This document shows, in pieces, positions 12,401-21,693 of a DNA stretch of 64,000 nucleotides (position 1 is the stretch's first letter; each line of letters starts with the position of its first letter). The stretch covers positions 7,329,053-7,393,052 of the forward strand of contig VZSR01001854.1 in the NCBI GenBank assembly GCA_013398615.1, given 5' to 3'. A program made the position numbers and the translations under genes. The notes below the pieces were generated by a model. The model searched no databases. It was not told where the DNA came from and saw only the letters and a program-made list of their open reading frames with translations. The stretch is from Brachypodius melanocephalos (Eukaryota; Chordata; Aves; Passeriformes; Pycnonotidae).

Positions 12401-15400
12401 TACATTCTGAGTATCTAGAAGTGCCATGCATATAAGAAATATATTGCGCATTTCAGCTGCACTGAAACAGTCCCGAGAAAATCCTCCTTGGATTGAATCC
12501 TGAGGCATTGGCTTAATTTTGTATTCAGTTCTTTGGGCAAGCAGCCCTGCTAACCCACAGAAGAAGTGAAGCCATCAGGAAATACAAATGTCTGGTATTT
12601 CTCAGATTCTGTCTCTGAGAAAGTTTTCCTTAAGAAAAGAAAAAAGTGAATTAAAAATTCAGTGAGACTTTTGCAAGTAGACCTACTACATTAGGTGAAC
12701 AGACTTGACCTTTTACATAATGAAAGCTTGAAAAACCATAGGAAAAGTATGCAAAAGGTGTGTGTTTAAGATATTATGATGGCTGGAATCTTGTACTGTT
12801 CAATGCAGTACTACTTTGATAAACAGCCATGAACTTTCTTTAACTAAAATTTCAGGTTGTGGGACCGTGTAGCAGATGTCAAATAATCTGCATTGATCAA
12901 CAGTCTGGGGAACGAAACAAAGAAATTCTGCAGTCCCTGTCTGCTGCCAGAGGTAGAAAGGTCAGTACAGTACTTCAAACTGGCTGTAATGAAAGATATA
13001 GTGACTTTATTGCATGGGTAGTGAAATATCAGCTAAAAGAATATTCACAGGTAAATTGTTACCATTTGGACTTTTTCTGTGAAAAGAGGATGCACTTACA
13101 ACCCAGATATGGCATGGTTTATTTCTATAAAATGTTCAATACCTTTTTTATTCAGAAATGGACTATTAATATGCATTAGTTTTAACTGTGCTTGCTTTTC
13201 TTCAGTATGTACTTCTTTACAGTGTGTTTGTTTTGGTCTTAAAAACACAAGCTGATGGACTGAAGTCTTTTAAGAAAAGAAATATGCTGAAAAATCAGAA
13301 AGTGTTTGAAATTATACAGCTGACATGTAAGACTAAACTTTATTCTTACCCTGAGAAATTAGTTGTCAGGAAAAACAAAGCAGATGTGAATATAGTCAAA
13401 GTGGATTAGGAAAGTGATCAGAAAGTAAGTGTGAAATACCGGTGTTTATTTGAGGTTCTGCTTCCTAAGACTGCATTGCTTCTTGGAATTGAGAGCACTC
13501 AGATGATGGCTAGACAGTTCAGCATCCCAAAGACTCCACAAATCTCCTCATATGTATTGATTTAGCTGAAAATCTTTATTCAAAATTCATTGCTTCCTGT
13601 TGGTTAAGCTTCTGTTGTTCAAGTGTCTCAGGCAGTCGGGGCTTGGGAGCCTCGCCAGTACCCACCAAACACCAGAGACGGCACAGCACCGGCACAGGGC
13701 AATAACAAATAGGCTGAAAATCATTCAACCAGACAATGCACAAACAAGTTACAAATACTGCATTCTATGTTTGGACAAAAAAAAAAAAAAGAAGAACTAA
13801 TAAATTGATTCGTCTCAGTGACTCATTAAGCAAACAAAGGGCTTTCTTTTCGTTGGCTGTTATCCTTGGTGAATAGCTCCTCTGGCTCTGTGTGGGAGCC
13901 AGCCCAGTGCAGTGAGCTGGGGAGAGGCGCAGGCAGGGCCGGCTGTCGAGGCACAGCTTCCCACTGACCTGAGGTGACTTAGGCTTGCTCCAGGTCACCA
14001 CAGTACATGGGCCCTTGTGAGATGAGCTCCTGGCCACGGTGGGTAGCCTGTGGACAGGGGCCCTTTCCAAGTACCACAGCTGCAGCATCTGGGGCACTTC
14101 AGAGCGCATTTGGGCATTTGGGACACTTCAGAGCACATTTGTGCACTCTGGGCAGGGATGCTTCCTGCTGCCACATGAGGTGTAGTACGCAGAGGACTTT
14201 TTCTGTCCATGTGGGTTTTACTGGATTATGACTTGAAACCTCTGTAGAGAGAAAGCAGTCTGTACTCAGAGAGAAAATGGCAATAAAACCTTACTCAGGT
14301 TGCAGATTCTCAGGAGATGCAAAGCATCTTCTGCGTGTTTCCCACAGCAAAGATGAGCTCTTCCTTCATTCTGGTTAACTCAACAGTGGAGGGATTTTCT
14401 TGATGCACTGCTAGAACCAAGTGGCTCCTTCAAACAGGGCTAAGGCAAAGAGAGCAATCCAACCTCTGGAGAAGAAGCTGGCGCCTGATAAAAGCTACAC
14501 AGTGAGGCGGGGCAGGCACTGCTGATCGGTGCGGGGGAGTGAGTACTCGCTCTCCCTCGGCTGCCTCGATAGTCACGCAGCAAAGACATTCAGCCTTTTT
14601 TAATTTTTCCCAGCCTTCAACTCTGCTGGCAGATGGGGTCTTGTGAGCATGCCCTGCTCTGTGCAAGGGTGAGTCCTCTGGCTTAGCTGACAATTGAAAG
14701 GGAGAGTTTGAACTGGTAGCTTTGCCTAGTCTGGTCTGAGAAGACCTCGGAGCCCATCGCTCCTGCAGGTCACCTCTGGGGTGATGGGCACCAGCTGATC
14801 ATCAGTGAGCAGCACCCAGGAAGGACTATGGCATTTTTAGTGGGCTCAGCAGACGTAACAGAGGACATTGATCCAAACCTTTCACAGTTCGCAGTGGGGA
14901 GGAAGAACGGCAAGTTCGTGTGACTGTGTTAAATTGCAGAGCTAATCCTTTGGTGACTCATATCTCTAGCATGTGCTTTTCTGCTAAGGAGTCATCTAAT
15001 AGACTTCATTTTCTTTTTTTTTTTTTTTTTTAATCAGATGCAGATTCAGTGAAAGAATTCAGCAATGTTTGCTCCTATCTGTCAATAACCTAATTCAAAC
15101 TACGAAAAGAAACTATTGCAGAAAAATAAGATTTAGGATCATTTCCCAGGTTTTTGGAACACTGCTGTAGCAAGTTGATTGCTAAAACATTAAAGATACT
15201 GCACATAGAAAAGAGATGTCAATATTTACTATTTTATTTTGTTTTTTCCGAGAACACCAACCTGAAAAAATTACATTGAAATTTATCAAACAAGTAGCCC
15301 AAATAGCAGCACTGCCAATGACCTTCAATAATGAGCTAAATAATGTAAGGCTTGTAAGAGGTAGTTCAATATTTATTTCTAAAATCCTGTTTTTCTCCAT

Positions 15401-17697
15401 TCCTCTGAGACTCTGAGAATCTGATGCTTTAAATTGAAAGATGGAGGCTTTGCATACATAGATTGCAGCTGAAAATCAAAACCAGCTACTGTAACTAGCC
15501 ACACAAGCAATTTGCATCTTTCCTGATAAATGTAAATCACGGTGCTGAAGCCTTGCCAGCTACTTTTTATGACACCTTTCATGTCATTGCTTGACATAAA
15601 ATGTAAATACCTCTATAAAGTGAACTTGAGCTCTGCTTTTTGAGGAAACACTCGTAAAGGATTCCTTCTGTAATTTGTGACTGGAAAGGAAAGATGAGCC
15701 CTCGTCATGTGGCAGAGTGCTGTCTGTTACTGCAGGAGATTAGGAAAGGCTAGATAACTCCATTAAGCAAATGACCACATGCTGTTTCACATGGCTCACC
15801 ACCTGATGCAAAACACACACGGATGGAAGAGGGAGAACACAGAGTTTCTGCCTCTCCTTGGTGTTTTGCAGATGCCGTTTAGCACTAATGAGAATGGAAG
15901 CCATGGATAGATTTGCAACAGTGCTATAAGCTGGAACTTGCTGTCAAGGTACCAAAGGGAATTATTGCATTAGCAGTCTGCCCTCGTCTAAATATATGGA
16001 TAGCAGCACATCAAGGGAAATCCATTATGTTTGCACATGCCTTCATACACTAAAAGGCTTGTGTTTTTTCCTGGGGGCTGTTGATCCTCCTTTATGTATC
16101 TCATTGTGCCTTGGGAGAGCTTCTTTCCCTGCAGAATTAGATGCCATGCCTCTGGATTGCTTACTGAAATGTTAGCAAGGATAGCAAATGGCCTCTCATA
16201 TCTGATGCATCATTATCATCATTTTCATAGTAATGCAGGGCTTTACACGGTGCAATGCTTTTCATTCAAATATCTGGAACATGTGAGAACAGTGGTTGTT
16301 GTAATTAATAGGCCTCCGAAATAATACAGTTCTCTTTTCTCATTGGTGGCTGAACTGGAAAATGCATTTATTTAAGGTGGAGCAAAGGAAAAGTTCTTAA
16401 GGAAACATTCTATAGTCCAGATATTTTCAACAGAACAATATGGGGTTTTATTGACACTAACTTAAAAATATCCTTTTTTTCCAATATGAAAAATCAGCAT
16501 GTCAAAAGCGAGTACTTCCACTCTCTTATTTTGTAAGGCTTCAGATTCTAGTAAATCTAAAGCTAATAAAACATTATTACATTAAAAAAATCAATTTTAA
16601 AAATTGCATCTCCCAAATCTTTGAATGAGGGGGATGTTATGTTATTGTATGAATAAATAATCAGACCTGGACAGGTAAATTTATTTGCTGGGATGTGGCG
16701 ATTGAGAGCTACATCTGGGAGCAAAATCCAGAACTCATCCATCCAAAGCTAAGTATTAGCTTGCAGTATGATTTATGTGCTTGTTGCACATTCTAGCAGG
16801 GTATTTCTCCAGCGGGTTCTTGTCTGTGTCAACTGATTCTTGAGGAGCTGTAGCTCGAAGGCATCTCATCTCAGGCCTTTGGCAAATGCAGCCCCTCAGG
16901 TTTCTGTCTTACAAAAGAGGATAGTGCACACAGGGTATTTCTCTGTCAGTGAATTTCTGAGCAGAGTATACGACTGTTGATCCAGTAAATGAACTTGAAA
17001 CAACATGCAAGAATGATAGCATTTCATAACTCCTCCTTTAAGTGAGTGTGATGACTATCATATGATTCACTGTTGGCAAGAATATGTGTGTTCTCTCTGT
17101 TTCTCCCAACAGTGAAGTGGTCTGCTTTTTCCTAATCAAGAAGCTTTAATTTTTTGCCCTGTAACATTTTACAGTCTTGGGAAGAGTTTCTACTGCCAGA
17201 TAAAGCCACAGAGCTCACAGTCTTGCACTCCCTGCCTAGTTCTTGGTGTTTTCTGGGAAGATTATATGCAGAATAAAATGCCCTTGAAGTCAGCAAAAGG
17301 TAGCAGCAGCAGGCAGAGATTATGCAGTTCACTGTAGTAACTCTGCAGGCTGTAATCTCTGCATCTGAAAGCCTCATTTTTCATCAGAAATTGAGAAGGA
17401 CTGATTTCTAAATTTTGTTTTTCTCTTGAAACAAAGCTGAAGTGGCAGATGCAGCTTTTGTGGTTGCTTGGCAGGGATGTGTGTGTGATTGCTATTATCA
17501 GTATTTGCTGAGTCATTATTTGTAATTATTGATAAAACACGGAAATTTCCTTAAAAGATGTTAAATCCACTTCTGGAAATCACAGGCTAAATTTTTAGTT
17601 TAAGAACATTCATCAGAAGAAAAAAAAAAAAAAGAAAAAAAAAAGAAAAAAAAAAAAGAAAGAAGGGGAAAAAAAAGGAAAAAAAGAAAAAAAAGAA

Positions 17698-17730
<33 letters not shown>

Positions 17731-20383
17731 AAAGAGGTTGGCAATTCCGAACAGGCATTTGTACTAAAATGTGTATACCATGACTATATCATCACCATGA
17801 AAACTCCTTAGGCATTACCCACTGAAAAAACACTGAGACTTTAGATGCCCAATTGGAGAAGAAAAATACTAAGGAGCATTATTAAAACAGTCTTTGAGAC
17901 CTCCTGAAGACAAAATGCATTCAGACGTGTTTTCTTAAGTAATTCTGAATGTTTTAAGATGCCTTAAAAAAATCCTGCTAAATGATTTTCAATAACAAAA
18001 ATCGGTAAATTAAGTTCTTCACAGTGAACAATCTGCCCAGATTTATTTTAGTCTTATTTTAAGATACATCAAGATGACAATACAGTAAATATAAATAACT
18101 TCTCATTAATCACATAAGCTCATTTGCATGGAAGAGTTATAAAATTCCTTCCTGTGTGAAACGTGGTGTAGCATGAACTGGTATTAATTCTACAATGTTT
18201 GTTTTATAACTGCCTGATTTTTTAAAGAAACTAAATCATGGCAACTGTCATTGTCCATTTTTGCACTGGGGTATAGGAGATGAATCCAGCTTATTAACCA
18301 TAAGGCTGAAAAATATATAATTTATGCCAATAGAGAAACTTGTTAACAGATGAGAGAAAAGCAAAAATGGAAAAATAATACTATGTAGTTTCATGTTTTA
18401 AATGAAACAGTTACTAGCATTACAGCATCATGGTTGATCCAACAGTCACTGTGCTGGAGGGCTGGGATCTTACAGTCCTGCAGTCATTCCTTAGCATTAG
18501 CTTTAGAACACTGACCACAAGGATGTACCCTGTGTCCACCAAGCTCTGACACCATTAAAGCCTCTGGTACCCAGAAAGTGCCAGCAGTAGGATAGGCCTG
18601 GTGGGTCCAGCTCATGCCCATTACGTGTCACATGCCAGTGAGATGAAGGAATAGCAGAGGTAGCCAAAAATACCTAAGCTCAGGGCCCATTTTTCTCATT
18701 GATATTTTGGATTACAAATGAAACAGAAATACCCAAATTCACGGTCTGACACTATGTTTGGTTAGATCTCTGCTTTACAGTATCTCTTACTTGAGAGTAG
18801 GTCTCAACCTTACCTCTCATGAATTCTTCAAAGACTAAGTGCTGTTCTGTGTTACCTCCTTGCTGCATCTTTGTTTAATTACACAGTGCAAGAATAGGAC
18901 ATAACATACTGCCTTCACATTTAGTCTGTGAAATATGCTGTCTTAAATTAATCTATATTTTTTTTCTTTATTGCAATGCTTTTTATCTACTGGGTTTTTT
19001 TAACCTGCTCTAAATGTAATTCACTCAATTTCAGGATCATTGATCTGAACAATGGCAGCAAATATAATCAGGAAATAGAAAAGGATAATAGAATTTTGGT
19101 TTTAAGTAATTTTGTTTGCTTATTTATTTACTTTACACTTTACAATAACTTGTACATTTTGGCTGTAGTCTACCAAAGCAAAATACTTTTTTTTGAAACC
19201 TGCATAAAGTGACAAGAAAATTAATATTGGGTTCCCAAGGTTCTCAGTTTAAAGAGCAAAGACTTTCTGAAGTCTAAAAATCTGTTATCAGTTTAACATG
19301 GTGTTCTTCAGTGTTCCTTTTTTCCTGCTTTACATGTTTTTTGATTAACTATTATCTAATTCTTTGGAAAACATTGTCATGAGATGACAAACCTTTTTCT
19401 TGCATATTTCTAAATTCTCCACTTCTGGAAAACAAAACCACACCAGTCTCTTCCTGTGATATTTCCAGATCACACCCCAAACTGTAACACTCAACTGCTT
19501 GAAATCAAGACATCACATAAGAATGCAGACACTCAGATGATGACTTTGGTGCCTGTGAGGTTTGCATGCTCAGTGGGCAAAGTGGATATTTCATTTTTCT
19601 TTTCTTTATTACTCAGTATCCCAATGACATATTCTAAGTATTTCTATATTTGTGCAGGATGGATTCACAGATGATGACACTTAATGAGTGGGAACAACAA
19701 TAAAACAAACTTTCTGAATATTTTCTGTAAAATATACTAAAATATTCATAAATACAAATGAAGGGAAATTCATAGAGGCTAGGCAGAATAAAGTTCTGTT
19801 AACAAAGTTAATAATTCATGGTAGAAGACTCATGATTTCCTCACTATTGGAACATACCAGTGTTCCCATGCTGCAGAGCCTTTGTTTGTGACAGTACATT
19901 AACTGTATTTGTCAATGAGCCAGAGCAGACATTAAATAACAAGATTATGAGGGAGTGTGAATTGCATATATGATACTATGGAATTCATGATGAACTACTG
20001 TGTTATTTATCCACTTACTTAAGCTATTCTTCTTGAACAGCTTGGCATTAGCTTTTGTTTACCAGTCTATTATAATTAATGAGTTAAGAATGTTCTTAAT
20101 TACATGGACATGGTACATACCTTCTTATTCTTAAAGCAATATTTTTCTTCTAAACATATCTGGGTTGTGAGATCCTCTATAGGTTTGATTACTCTAACAT
20201 GTGTTGCATCTTAATAAATATTTTGCTTTCTTTCAGACAAATTTTGGCATATACCTGATGAACCAGCCCTTGCTCTCATGCTTTTCAAATATTTTGTCAG
20301 TTGGGTCTCAAGTACTTCCAGTGCTGAAGGAGAATACAGAAATTCAGCCTCCGACATCCTGTGAAGAAAAATGTTCAGGGTAG
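1..20383 (+). CDS. MOCOS: MOCOS gene, 3' part (six exons, partial at 5' end)
   Basis: MOCOS sulfurates the molybdenum cofactor, swapping an oxo for a sulfido ligand, and so activates xanthine dehydrogenase and aldehyde oxidase in the cytosol. It has an N-terminal PLP-dependent, NifS-like cysteine desulfurase domain and a C-terminal MOSC domain that binds the cofactor. Only the C-terminal end is here: exons at 1369-1450, 5604-5728, 6333-6438, 10411-10537, 12856-12960 and 20237-20383. They total 692 nt, about 230 codons, against roughly 890 residues for the whole vertebrate protein. Phases at each junction match (2, 1, 2, 0, 0) and no in-frame stop occurs before the TAG at 20381. Recognised from my knowledge of the family by YDCGERIASWLSTFLGRPC, LSLVNEAQYLLIN, FRANIVV, EEISIG-like and GPCSRCQIICIDQQ blocks. 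Earlier exons, including the desulfurase domain, must lie upstream. The span given here includes introns. Confidence 0.95.
468..536. repeat. 20-bp direct repeat flanking a (TAA)n run
   Basis: The 20-mer 'aatgtgtggttataattttg' occurs exactly at 468-487 and 517-536. The 29 bp between them include a (TAA)n microsatellite core. This looks like slippage or a small tandem duplication inside an intron. Confidence 0.85.
1369..1450 (+). CDS. MOCOS: MOCOS coding exon (linker before MOSC core)
   Basis: An 82-nt exon reading (G)MDPISVPLEDNTGKEAVLCESKVCSHR. It corresponds to the MOCOS stretch 'GMEPIEVPL...' near the start of the MOSC region. The acceptor is 'ctgcccacctag' ending at 1368 and the donor is 'CACAG|gtaagtga', a near-consensus site. 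It enters with 2 nt of a glycine codon and leaves with 'AG', completed by the first G of the next exon to give Arg. An ATG lies at 1371 but it is internal, not a start. The preceding exon was looked for in 1-1368 and not found. Confidence 0.88.
1451..5603 (+). other. MOCOS intron (4.15 kb)
   Basis: A GT-AG intron between the 1369 and 5604 exons. It holds no second coding exon by phase or similarity. The stretch 3660-4080 has weak likeness to a decayed CR1-type LINE, listed separately. The rest is unremarkable AT-rich sequence, and short ORFs on both strands are chance. Confidence 0.8.
3660..4080 (+). mobile_element. Possible very old CR1-like LINE remnant
   Basis: The order of phrases recalls the 3' part of a heavily mutated CR1/L3-type LINE in + orientation: 'aaatgtaatgctgacagatgtaaagt', then 'gtacttgctcagaaaatggtctgacaataagg' style wording, then 'aacaggctgccagaggcaattggctc'. 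No frame is left and no clear 3' end is visible. This is a resemblance judged by eye only. Confidence 0.3.
5604..5728 (+). CDS. MOCOS: MOCOS coding exon (YDCGE motif, MOSC region)
   Basis: A 125-nt exon reading (R)VKTYDCGERIASWLSTFLG followed by RPCRLIRQSSDVKNKSHQKNTK(G). The 'YDCGE.I..WLS.FLGRPC.LI.QSS' pattern is typical of vertebrate MOCOS and related MOSC proteins, where this segment packs against the cofactor pocket. The acceptor is preceded by a pyrimidine-rich run (5583-5598) and ends 'taatag'. The donor is 'AAAAG|gtatgt'. It leaves in phase 1 (single G), matching the next exon. The basic, Lys-rich end (NKSHQKNTK) is a variable loop in the family. Confidence 0.95.
5729..6332 (+). other. 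MOCOS intron (604 bp)
   Basis: A short AT-rich GT-AG intron. The 104-codon open frame within it (5877-6191) shows no recognisable protein features and is Lys/Ser-rich, as expected from AT-rich DNA. Confidence 0.85.
6333..6438 (+). CDS. MOCOS: MOCOS coding exon (LVNEAQYLL motif)
   Basis: A 106-nt exon reading (G)LSPATNISLSLVNEAQYLLIN and then VASILQLKEHISA(R). 'LSLVNEAQYLLIN' is the family block in which the cofactor-binding MOSC fold begins its conserved 'S..P..L.N...' region. The acceptor is 'gatttcttttag', with a good polypyrimidine tract, and the donor is 'GCAAG|gtaagatt', a strong site. The intron before it is short (604 bp). It ends in phase 2 with 'AG', completed by A from the next exon to give Arg. 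Confidence 0.95.
9383..9422. repeat. Poly-T homopolymer, about 40 bp
   Basis: An uninterrupted run of 40 T followed by 'ggtggggg'. It could be the poly-A tail of a minus-strand retroposed sequence, or simple slippage. No target-site duplication was identified. Run length is error-prone in any assembly. Confidence 0.9.
9618..9640. repeat. T-rich run (8 T, G, 14 T)
   Basis: A short T homopolymer interrupted by one G, about 200 bp after the longer poly-T. No gene relationship is visible. Confidence 0.85.
10411..10537 (+). CDS. MOCOS: MOCOS coding exon (FRANIVV motif)
   Basis: A 127-nt exon reading (R)LKEPLEIEELIRRFRANIVV, then SAPESFEEEEWAEISIGALQFQ. The 'RFR.N....G..F.E..W..I.IG...F' pattern is the central MOSC-domain signature, seen in MOCOS, MARC1/2 and bacterial YcbX-like proteins. 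Its Arg and Asn residues are conserved in the fold. The acceptor is 'gtgagacag' with an interrupted pyrimidine stretch (ctctgttgactc). The donor is 'TTCCAG|gtgtgaga'. It ends in phase 0. The acidic FEEEEW run is characteristic. Confidence 0.95.
10538..12855 (+). other. MOCOS intron (2.3 kb)
   Basis: A GT-AG intron. AT-rich, with a T/G-rich patch at 12222-12270 made of (GTT)n-like and T-run sequence. No repeat family or exon was recognised. Confidence 0.85.
12856..12960 (+). CDS. MOCOS: MOCOS coding exon (conserved MOSC cysteine motif)
   Basis: A 105-nt, phase 0-0 exon: VVGPCSRCQIICIDQQSGER followed by NKEILQSLSAARGRK. 'GPC.RC....ID...G' contains the highly conserved MOSC cysteine, which in this family is thought to handle the sulfur or the cofactor. 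Both cysteines of the motif are intact, so nothing suggests loss of function. The acceptor is 'aaaatttcag' and the donor is 'AGAAAG|gtcagtac'. The reading frame stays open past the donor for about 220 bp by chance. The splice choice rests on the donor and on the match of the next exon to the family continuation 'NFG.YL'. Confidence 0.95.
14091..14148. repeat. 29-bp imperfect tandem duplication
   Basis: Two adjacent 29-bp units, 14091-14119 and 14120-14148, share 'cacttcagagc' and 'catttg' blocks with a handful of substitutions. They lie in the GC-richer part of the last MOCOS intron. Confidence 0.75.
14470..14585. promoter_or_regulatory. CpG-enriched islet inside MOCOS intron (candidate regulatory)
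   Basis: This 116-bp stretch carries several CpGs (gcgcc, aggcgggg, atcggtgcgggg, actcgct, ctcgg, ctcgat, cacgc), while neighbouring intron sequence has almost none. It is too short for a formal CpG island. It might be an intronic enhancer or minor promoter, or a GC-rich repeat remnant. No TATA box or known transcript supports a promoter call. Confidence 0.2.
15014..15031. repeat. Poly-T, 18 bp
   Basis: A simple T homopolymer in the last MOCOS intron, followed by 'aatcag'. It resembles a polypyrimidine tract plus AG, but no open frame of the right phase follows and no exon is missing here. Confidence 0.85.
17615..17737. repeat. 123-bp polypurine tract, (A)nG type
   Basis: Only A and G from 17615 to 17737, mostly A runs punctuated by single G, with no pyrimidine on this strand. 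Long homopurine/homopyrimidine tracts can adopt triplex (H-DNA) structure and mutate quickly. It lies mid-intron, 2.5 kb before the last MOCOS exon. Confidence 0.95.
20237..20383 (+). CDS. MOCOS: MOCOS terminal coding exon with stop codon
   Basis: A 147-nt exon, 48 codons plus TAG at 20381-20383. It reads TNFGIYLMNQPLLSCFSNIL, then SVGSQVLPVLKENTEIQPPT, then SCEEKCSG. 'NFG.YL', '.L..G..V.VL' is the final strand pair of the MOSC domain, followed by a short, poorly conserved tail. The acceptor 'gctttctttcag' is strong. The preceding intron is the longest in the window (7,276 bp). The tail after VLPVLKEN is where orthologues differ most, so its divergence is expected. Confidence 0.95.
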   Translation, partial: TNFGIYLMNQPLLSCFSNILSVGSQVLPVLKENTEIQPPTSCEEKCSG

Positions 20384-20444
20384 ATTCTCTGGTGGAGATG
20401 AAATTTTTATGCAAAGACAGGGAGAACTCAGTAGTCAGTTAGTC

Positions 20445-20470
20445 AAAAAAAAAAAAAAAAAAAAAAAAAA
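20445..20470. repeat. Poly-A run, 26 bp
   Basis: An uninterrupted A homopolymer 60 bp after the MOCOS stop codon. It is genome-encoded, so oligo-dT could prime internally here in cDNA work and give a false 3' end. Confidence 0.9.
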
Positions 20471-21113
20471 GGCTTCCACTCATTTGCTTCTGGTAATTTT
20501 CTGTTTGCTGTAAATGTTATCAGATGGCAAAACTGTTGATAATTACAGCTCTCCTACATGTTTTTGCTTGTGATTAGGTTGCGGCAGCCATAACTCTGTT
20601 TTGCACAATTGCTTCAGGATGCAACAGGTTTGATCAAGTCTTACTGGTGGATGACTCCCAAAACAAGCCCAACTTTGTTGTCAGAAAGCCACATCTCAAT
20701 GAAGGAAAGCAAACACAATAATATACTACTTCCTTCTACTGCTTTGTCAAAACCCCAATTAGGAGAGAGGATGCAAGACATATTTTAGAAACAATGTGGG
20801 TGGGAAGAGAACAGTCAGAGAGTGGCATGAGGGTAGCCGTGCATTCAGCTTTTCCAAAAGAAAACTGAAAGTGATGTGTAGACAGTCTGAAAGCAATGGA
20901 AAAGAGGGAATTATTGGGAATTCCGTGTCTCCCCCTCCAGAAGTAGTGTGTGAGGATGCCAACAAGGCACAAAGATAACGAGGATTCAGGATGCCATTTG
21001 CAAAACACATTCCCTGTGTAAGAATTTCATCCATTTGTTCTCAACTTCTTTCTCTTCCATTTGTTACTTTTCCATCTGATTTATTTTACATGATGTCTTC
21101 CCTGGGATTTTTT

Positions 21114-21210
21114 TATGTAATGGTGTCCCTGCCTATGGAAGGGGAGTTGGAACTAAATGATCTTTAAGGTCCTTGCCAACCCAAGGCATTCCATGCTTCT
21201 ATGAGTTCTA
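21114..21210 (+). mobile_element. CR1 LINE 3' tail fragment
   Basis: About 97 bp matching the terminal part of avian CR1: 'tgtccctgcctatggaagggg', 'ttggaactaaatgatctttaaggtcc' wording, 'ccaaccc', ending 'ttctatgag', the relic of the CR1 terminal ATTCTATGA-type repeat. It is severely 5' truncated, as is usual for CR1. Orientation is +, the same as MOCOS. Confidence 0.85.
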
Positions 21211-21536
21211 CCTTCTTGTTTCCTTATATGTTTATGGATGCTGGCACATTATTTCTAATTAGAGATTTTTCAAGTAATACAGTAATTTTCTATACAAACA
21301 TTGTTTATCCTCAGCAATCTCTAATTGCTTAAGGGAACTCTTCAAAGTTTGGATGCTTCTCCATCGTGAACAGGTCAAAGTATTCTTTTTTCTTAACCTT
21401 TGTTCGTTTCATAATGCCCTTCTTAAACAGCTGTTGGAAGCTCCTAAACAAAACTCATGCTTTCTGATTTCTGAGAGCAAATGTCTGAAACCTAAGACCT
21501 ACTCTGAAATATCAAATATTGTGAAAATTACAAAAA

Positions 21537-21546
21537 AATAAATAAA
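21537..21546 (+). promoter_or_regulatory. Overlapping AATAAA poly(A) signals
   Basis: Two AATAAA hexamers overlap (21537-21542 and 21541-21546). They are the first canonical ones downstream of the MOCOS stop and could end its transcript. The hexamer is common in AT-rich DNA. Confidence 0.3.
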
Positions 21547-21670
21547 GGAAGCTGCAGAGCAAAAAGGAAAACCCACATGGAAAGTCTATGTAAATCAAGA
21601 CTGAATACATTGAGGCCAGGTGTTTTATGACCCTCAACATGTGTCCAGCTAGCTATGGGACAATTTCATG

Positions 21671-21693
21671 CTTCCAGGAAGTTCTCCTGGAAG
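21671..21693. repeat. Perfect hairpin, 9-bp stem, 5-nt loop
   Basis: 'cttccagga' at 21671-21679 pairs with 'tcctggaag' at 21685-21693 around 'agttc'. The left arm contains a STAT-type TTCNNNGAA match (21672-21680). Confidence 0.7.

Larger units (their letters stand above)
12961..20236 (+). other. MOCOS last intron (7.3 kb)
   Basis: The largest intron in the window. It contains a GC-richer segment (about 13,870-14,850) with a 29-bp imperfect tandem pair and a CpG-enriched islet, an 18-bp poly-T (15014-15031), and a 123-bp purine-only tract (17615-17737). No additional exon is needed, because the flanking exons are both phase 0 and read straight into the family order. The rest is AT-rich without recognisable features. 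Confidence 0.85.
20384..21546 (+). other. Probable MOCOS 3' UTR (end uncertain)
   Basis: Sequence following the MOCOS stop codon. It includes a 26-bp poly-A run (20445-20470) and the short CR1 tail at 21114-21210. The first canonical poly(A) signals on this strand are two overlapping AATAAA hexamers at 21537-21546. A shorter UTR using a variant signal ('aataatatac', near 20717) is equally possible. The extent is inference. Confidence 0.35.

Noticed and set aside
12961..13179. Reading frame stays open past the MOCOS exon at 12856-12960
   Set aside because: A good donor (AAAG|gtcagt) ends the exon where family similarity stops, and the phase-0 exon at 20237 continues the family sequence directly.
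15014..15040. Poly-T followed by 'aatcag' as a MOCOS exon acceptor
   Set aside because: No in-phase coding sequence follows, and flanking exons already join without a gap.
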